Of a stretch of 13,617 bases of DNA, positions 10,261 to 13,617 are shown one piece after another. Origin of the DNA: Clostridiales bacterium (GTDB taxonomy: Bacteria; Bacillota; Clostridia; Lachnospirales; Lachnospiraceae); the NCBI GenBank assembly GCA_019418195.1, contig DYCJ01000020.1:2219-15835 (forward strand). Reading direction: 5' to 3'. Positions within the stretch are counted from its first letter, which is position 1. Every line of letters begins with the position of its first letter. The translations under genes and the position numbers were made by a program. The notes under the pieces were generated by a model. That model did not search any database. It had not been told where the DNA came from and was given only the letters and a program-made list of their open reading frames with translations.

Positions 10261-10686
10261 ATGGCAAAAAAAGTAGAAGGTTATATCAAATTACAGATTC
10301 CTGCCGGAAAGGCAACTCCGGCACCACCGGTTGGTCCTGCACTTGGACAGCACGGTGTAAATATCGTTGAATTTACAAAGCAGTTCAACGCAAGAACAGC
10401 AGACCAGGGCGACCTGATCATCCCGGTTGTAATCACTGTATACAATGACAGAAGCTTCAGCTTCATTACAAAGACACCGCCGGCAGCAGTTCTGATCAAG
10501 AAAGCATGCAAGATCCAGTCCGGTTCAGGCGTGCCGAACAAGAACAAAGTTGCAACGATCACAAAAGCCCAGCTTCAGGAGATCGCAGAGATGAAGATGC
10601 CTGACCTGAACGCAGCATCCGTAGAGGCTGCTATGAGCATGGTAGCAGGAACATGCCGTTCCATGGGTGTAGTTGTAGAAGAGTAG
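10261..10686 (+). CDS. rplK: 50S ribosomal protein L11
   Basis: L11 binds the GTPase-associated centre of 23S rRNA and is needed for factor-driven steps and the stringent response. The protein is 141 residues, exactly the usual length. The N-terminal domain carries the proline-rich helix motif [20 protein letters not shown], and the C-terminal RNA-binding domain includes [20 protein letters not shown]. It ends [17 protein letters not shown]. The ATG at 10261 has AAGGAGGT at 10246-10253; an upstream in-frame GTG at 10216 lies in the leader hairpin and is rejected. Codon use is of the highly expressed type, like rplA. Confidence 0.98.
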   Translation: MAKKVEGYIKLQIPAGKATPAPPVGPALGQHGVNIVEFTKQFNARTADQGDLIIPVVITVYNDRSFSFITKTPPAAVLIKKACKIQSGSGVPNKNKVATITKAQLQEIAEMKMPDLNAASVEAAMSMVAGTCRSMGVVVEE

Positions 10687-10800
10687 AGCACTTGGCGAGG
10701 TCTTTTCGAGCCTAGTGCGAACTCTGTTACCGAGACTAAGCGAGGTCTTTTCGAGCGCTAAGTCGAGCGTAACTACCTTAGCACTTGGCGATGCGCCAGA
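10687..10800 (+). repeat. Tandem palindromic repeat element in the rplK-rplA spacer
   Basis: Two 31-nt hairpins lie 46 bp apart. The first is 10688-10718 (GCACTTGGC with GCCTAGTGC, one mismatch). The second is 10734-10764 (GACTAAGCG with CGCTAAGTC, one mismatch). They share an exact 17-nt core, GCGAGGTCTTTTCGAGC, at 10695-10711 and 10740-10756, while the outer stem arms differ in sequence but keep pairing. A third partial copy repeats AGCACTTGGCGA (10687-10698 and 10780-10791) and forms TGGCG-ATG-CGCCA (10786-10798). No coding potential is seen. The role is unknown: a dispersed palindromic repeat, an RNA processing site or an attenuator are possible. Confidence 0.75.
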
Positions 10801-10822
10801 TTTTAGAAGCTATGAAACAGAA

Positions 10823-10860
10823 GTGGGAGGGGAACGTTCCCGCCAATACCACAAGGAGGT
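10823..10860 (+). promoter_or_regulatory. L1-binding-type ribosomal protein leader upstream of rplA
   Basis: This is the same architecture as the leader before rplK. GTGG (10823-10826) pairs with CCAC (10849-10852), with an inner GGGA (10830-10833) and TCCC (10838-10841) stem around ACGT. The 16 bases AATACCACAAGGAGGT (10845-10860) are identical to 10238-10253, including the ribosome binding site. It probably allows L1 to repress its own translation directly. Inferred from resemblance to the rRNA site. Confidence 0.72.
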
Positions 10861-10869
10861 TATTGTAAA

Positions 10870-11562
10870 ATGAAACGAGGAAAGAAATATATCGAAGCTG
10901 CGAAACTGATCGAGAGAGGAAACCTCTACGATAAAGACGAAGCAGTAGCACTTGTTAAGAAAGCAGCAGTAGCAAAGTTTGACGAGACGATCGAGGCTCA
11001 TATCAGAACAGGTTGTGACGGACGTCACGCAGATCAGCAGATCCGTGGTGCGGTTGTACTTCCGCACGGAACAGGTAAGAAAGTCCGCATCCTTGTATTT
11101 GCAAAAGACGCAAAGGCTGAGGAAGCAAAAGCAGCAGGAGCTGATTTTGTAGGAGGAGACGAGCTGATCCCGAAGATCCAGAATGAAGGATGGCTTGACT
11201 TCGACGTAGTTGTTGCAACACCGGATATGATGGGCGTTGTAGGACGTCTCGGACGTGTACTCGGACCGAAAGGTCTCATGCCGAACCCGAAAGCCGGAAC
11301 AGTTACAATGGATGTAACAAAGGCGATAGGCGAGATCAAAGCCGGTAAGATCGAGTACAGACTTGACAAGACAAACATTATCCATGTACCGATCGGTAAA
11401 GCTTCCTTTACCGAAGAGCAGTTAGCGGACAACTTCCAGACGCTTATCGATGCAATCAACAAGGCAAGACCGGCAGCAGTTAAGGGACAGTACCTGAAGA
11501 GCATTACTCTTACATCTACAATGGGCCCTGGCGTAAAGGTTAATCCTCTGAAGCTTGCATAA
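10870..11562 (+). CDS. rplA: 50S ribosomal protein L1
   Basis: L1 forms the mobile stalk at the ribosomal E site and commonly represses its own operon by binding an mRNA mimic of its rRNA site. The protein is 230 residues, the usual length. Conserved features are the opening [19 protein letters not shown], the segment [20 protein letters not shown] and the signature [20 protein letters not shown] near residues 125-146. The C-terminus has the motif [18 protein letters not shown]. The ATG at 10870 follows AAGGAGGT (10853-10860). It is the last gene of the operon, followed by a strong terminator instead of rplJ-rplL. Confidence 0.98.
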   Translation: MKRGKKYIEAAKLIERGNLYDKDEAVALVKKAAVAKFDETIEAHIRTGCDGRHADQQIRGAVVLPHGTGKKVRILVFAKDAKAEEAKAAGADFVGGDELIPKIQNEGWLDFDVVVATPDMMGVVGRLGRVLGPKGLMPNPKAGTVTMDVTKAIGEIKAGKIEYRLDKTNIIHVPIGKASFTEEQLADNFQTLIDAINKARPAAVKGQYLKSITLTSTMGPGVKVNPLKLA

Positions 11563-11579
11563 TTTTAGATGAATATAAG

Positions 11580-11617
11580 ATCCTCATGCTATGTAAGTGG
11601 TATGGGGATTTTTTTTT
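11580..11617 (+). terminator. Intrinsic terminator after rplA
   Basis: ATCCTCAT (11580-11587) pairs with ATGGGGAT (11602-11609) with one G-U pair, followed by nine Ts (11609-11617). It lies 17 bases after the rplA stop and should end the rpmG-rplA transcript and insulate the jet genes. Confidence 0.88.
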
Positions 11618-11622
11618 GTATT

Positions 11623-11660
11623 CTGTCTGACGCCCTGAAGCAGGCGTATGGCGCGGACAG
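11623..11660. repeat. Imperfect inverted repeat between rplA terminator and jetA promoter
   Basis: CTGTCTG (11623-11629) pairs with CGGACAG (11654-11660) with one wobble, and inside it ACGCC (11630-11634) pairs with GGCGT (11643-11647). The two stems are separated by a one-sided bulge of six bases. It lies upstream of the jetA promoter and downstream of the T-run, so neither predicted transcript clearly contains it. Function unknown. Confidence 0.45.
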
Positions 11661-11678
11661 TCTGTTGTTTACGGCGGC

Positions 11679-11708
11679 TTTACACTTTTTGTGTGTGCAT
11701 GGTATAAT
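11679..11708 (+). promoter_or_regulatory. Sigma-A promoter of the jet (Wadjet) operon
   Basis: TTTACA (11679-11684) and a perfect TATAAT (11703-11708) are separated by 18 bp, with TGG (11700-11702) as an extended -10. The expected start is near 11715, giving a short leader of about 37 nt to the ATG at 11752. The near-consensus boxes suggest constitutive expression. No obvious operator overlaps it. Confidence 0.75.
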
Positions 11709-11751
11709 TGTTAAGCTTTATTGTACGATGATGGAATGACAGGAGGATATA

Positions 11752-13155
11752 ATGAGTCTGATCAACAGAATTCCCCATGATTTCTATAAGTTATTCACAA
11801 GTAAATATACGGAATATTATATGACCTTCCTTGTGGCGATCTACGATGCCATGGAACAGTCCTACTCTGTACTCGGACTGACGGAGAAGGAGTGCCGGGC
11901 CGTGATGAATGAGAAGATTGCCGCGGCGGCCATTCTGTGGGATGCGGAAAATTATGACGAAGAGGGCGTGTTCCTTACCCGGTCGAATATGGCGTCGGTC
12001 TGTCTGAAGCATTTCGAGGACTGGGGATGGCTCAAGCAGGATTATGACGAGACTCTGAACAGTTACGTGGTCACATTTCCGGAGTACAGTCAGATGTATG
12101 TGGAGCTTTTTGCCCGGCTGCTGGACGAAAGCGACAGTCAGGAGAGGGAGAGTGTTCTTGCAATCTACAGCTATCTGTATACATACAGCGTAGACACCGA
12201 GAAGAACAATGAAATCCTCAAAAGCGCCCTGAATGCAGCGAAACGGCTGGTGCGTATGCTGGTGAACATGCAGGACGGTATGAGAGAGTATTTTGATGAG
12301 CTTTCCCGGCAGAAAGATTTTAAGGGGATACAGGATGTTCTCGTAAAGGAGATCAACAACAGCGACAGCCGGAAGTATGCCATCCTTACAACGACGGACA
12401 GCTTCTACCGGTATAAAGAGGCGGTCAAAGAGCTGATCGCAAAGAATCTGGATGAAAATGAAGCGCGAAGGAGAAAGAAGGAGCGGGAGCTGACGGGACT
12501 TGATCCGGGGACGCCGGCTTTTGTGCGGTGTGAGCGGGCAATCCGGCTCTGCGACGAGGCTGCGGATATCATGTTCCGGATCGAGCGGCAGTCAGACGTG
12601 ATCGAGCGGAGATACAATAAGCTGATCGAGCAGAAGACAGTATTTGCAGGCAGGGCGGCGGCCCGTATCCGCTATATCATGCAGGAGGGATCGGACGGCG
12701 AGGACCGGACGGCTGTTTTCGTCAGTCTTTTGAGCAGGAGCAGAAAGAAAGAAGAGATGATCGGGGAGCTTGCGGAGCGCACCGGGATGAGTTCGCAGTA
12801 TCATCTTATGTCACAGGGAAGTCTTTACAGCAGGAAGACCTCCGGCAGGGACGAGTTTGTACCCCGCGCACTGGAGCAGGAGACGCAGAGCGGAACGGAA
12901 GAGATGGATTCCTTTGTCCTGAAACCTTTGTACACCCACAGAGAGATTGAACGGTTCCGCAAGAAGAATGAGAAGGACGGCGTATTCCGGGTGACAAAGG
13001 ATACTGTGCACAGTGTGGAAGATCTGGAGAAATTGTTCTTCGTGTGGCAGGAGGCAACCGAATCGGCACAGAGCGGTGAAGAAATCGAGCTGGGTGACGA
13101 ACAGGAAAGCAGTTCGGGTTTCCGTTATTCGGCACTGAAGATCCGCAGCAGATAA
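11752..13155 (+). CDS. jetA: Wadjet anti-plasmid system protein JetA, type II (DUF5716 family)
   Basis: JetA is the MukF-like kleisin subunit of the JetABC SMC complex, which extrudes loops on small circular DNA so that JetD can cut it. The protein is 467 residues, soluble, with no signal peptide. The N-terminus MSLINRIPHDFYKLFTSKY and the following helical segment resemble DUF5716 proteins found in Clostridia. Residues about 70-115 look like a winged-helix domain (LTRSNMASVCLKHFEDWGWL, then a YVVTFP wing). Residues about 150-310 are long charged helices, and the C-terminal part (385-435) looks like a second small domain. The ATG at 11752 has AGGAGG at 11741-11746. jetB follows 33 bp downstream, which supports the family call. 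The identification is from remembered family features, not a search. Confidence 0.82.
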   Translation: MSLINRIPHDFYKLFTSKYTEYYMTFLVAIYDAMEQSYSVLGLTEKECRAVMNEKIAAAAILWDAENYDEEGVFLTRSNMASVCLKHFEDWGWLKQDYDETLNSYVVTFPEYSQMYVELFARLLDESDSQERESVLAIYSYLYTYSVDTEKNNEILKSALNAAKRLVRMLVNMQDGMREYFDELSRQKDFKGIQDVLVKEINNSDSRKYAILTTTDSFYRYKEAVKELIAKNLDENEARRRKKERELTGLDPGTPAFVRCERAIRLCDEAADIMFRIERQSDVIERRYNKLIEQKTVFAGRAAARIRYIMQEGSDGEDRTAVFVSLLSRSRKKEEMIGELAERTGMSSQYHLMSQGSLYSRKTSGRDEFVPRALEQETQSGTEEMDSFVLKPLYTHREIERFRKKNEKDGVFRVTKDTVHSVEDLEKLFFVWQEATESAQSGEEIELGDEQESSSGFRYSALKIRSR

Positions 13156-13188
13156 ATAGGCAACAGCTAATTACGAAAGGAAATATCT

Positions 13189-13617
13189 ATGTTTACATAT
13201 CTGGAAGAACTGACAGTGACAGAAGCAGAGCAGGTGAGAAAGACGATACAGGCGCTGTTCCGGCAGACCTGTATCCTTCAGGTGAAGTATGATCCGGCCA
13301 CATTGACGCCGAGAGACAACCCTCAGTATGAGATCTGTGCAAGGCACAGAGGATTTATCGAGAATTATATTGAAGTGCTCGGCTGCGAGCTGATCCATGA
13401 TGCGCAGGAACATATTTTCCGTCTGTCAGGAGAGCATATGCCCCGCGAGAACCTGAGCCTGACAAGCACAGTGATCCTGCTTCTTGTCCGGCTGATCTTT
13501 AGAGACCGGATCATGGGGGAGGGGCTGAATGCGCCTCTTACGACGTTGAGAGAAATCCGTGAATACGGGAAGAATACAAATCTGATCACCGAGAAGCTGA
13601 CGCAGGCGCAGTGGCGG
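13189..13617 (+). CDS. jetB: Wadjet protein JetB (DUF4194 family), 3' truncated by window edge
   Basis: JetB is the MukE-like (KITE) partner that binds the JetA kleisin in the Wadjet SMC complex. The reading frame runs from ATG 13189 to the last base, giving 143 residues with no stop; DUF4194 proteins are usually near 200, so the C-terminus lies off the window. The visible part begins MFTYLEELTVTEAEQVRKTI, then LFRQTCILQVKYD, a segment CARHRGFIENYIEVLGCELI and a helical LSLTSTVILLLVRLIFRDR, a winged-helix-like layout. The ribosome binding site GAAAGGA (13175-13181) is 7 nt from the ATG. It follows jetA by 33 bp in the same operon. The call relies on weak family resemblance plus the jetA neighbour. 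Confidence 0.8.
   Translation, partial: MFTYLEELTVTEAEQVRKTIQALFRQTCILQVKYDPATLTPRDNPQYEICARHRGFIENYIEVLGCELIHDAQEHIFRLSGEHMPRENLSLTSTVILLLVRLIFRDRIMGEGLNAPLTTLREIREYGKNTNLITEKLTQAQWR

Noticed and set aside
10687..10800. CRISPR-like array from the repeated 17-nt core
   Set aside because: There are only two full copies, each inside its own hairpin with different arms, no regular spacers and no cas genes.
10810..11385. 191-codon open frame on the minus strand opposite rplA
   Set aside because: It is antisense to a clearly coding, highly conserved gene, is Cys/Ser-rich and low-complexity, and has no ribosome binding site or family resemblance.

Overview
The window reads as chromosomal DNA of a low- to mid-GC Gram-positive anaerobe, most likely a Lachnospiraceae-type member of the Clostridia. 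The basis is the E. hirae-like V-type ATPase gene order, strong AGGAGG ribosome binding sites with some TTG and GTG starts, the rpmG-secE-nusG-rplK-rplA order, and a type II Wadjet JetA of the DUF5716 kind. No 16S gene is present, so genus is not assigned. All genes lie on the + strand.

Region 1 (1-7810) is a V-type ATPase operon in the order I-K-E-C-F-A-B-D, the E. hirae ntpI-K-E-C-G-A-B-D order. ntpI is cut at its 5' end by the window edge. The genes are packed tightly, with overlaps or gaps of at most about 25 bp, and several are probably translationally coupled. A and B form the catalytic head, D and F the rotor shaft, C the socket onto the K ring, E part of the peripheral stalk, and I the ion-channel stator. 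The K subunit keeps the full residue set that binds Na+ in E. hirae NtpK, so this is probably a Na+-coupled enzyme. The operon ends at a long hairpin (7833-7870).

Region 2 (7871-9224) is a single AI-2E/PerM-family membrane protein gene with its own candidate promoter. It ends in an intrinsic terminator whose stem-loop contains the promoter of the next operon.

Region 3 (9164-11617) is a transcription, translation and secretion operon: rpmG (L33, only 49 codons), secE, nusG, rplK (L11) and rplA (L1). Both rplK and rplA are preceded by near-identical leader hairpins that resemble the L1-binding site of 23S rRNA and abut the Shine-Dalgarno sequence, implying L1 autoregulation at two points. The 183-bp rplK-rplA spacer also carries two tandem 31-nt hairpins with a shared 17-nt core. 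A T9 terminator follows rplA, and rplJ-rplL, the usual next genes, are not in the window.

Region 4 (11679-13617) starts with a strong promoter and the first two genes of a probable type II Wadjet (JetABCD) plasmid-defence operon: complete jetA (kleisin-like) and 5' part of jetB (DUF4194), which runs off the window. jetC (SMC-like ATPase) and jetD (nuclease) should lie beyond the right edge. No stretch longer than 300 bases lacks a gene.
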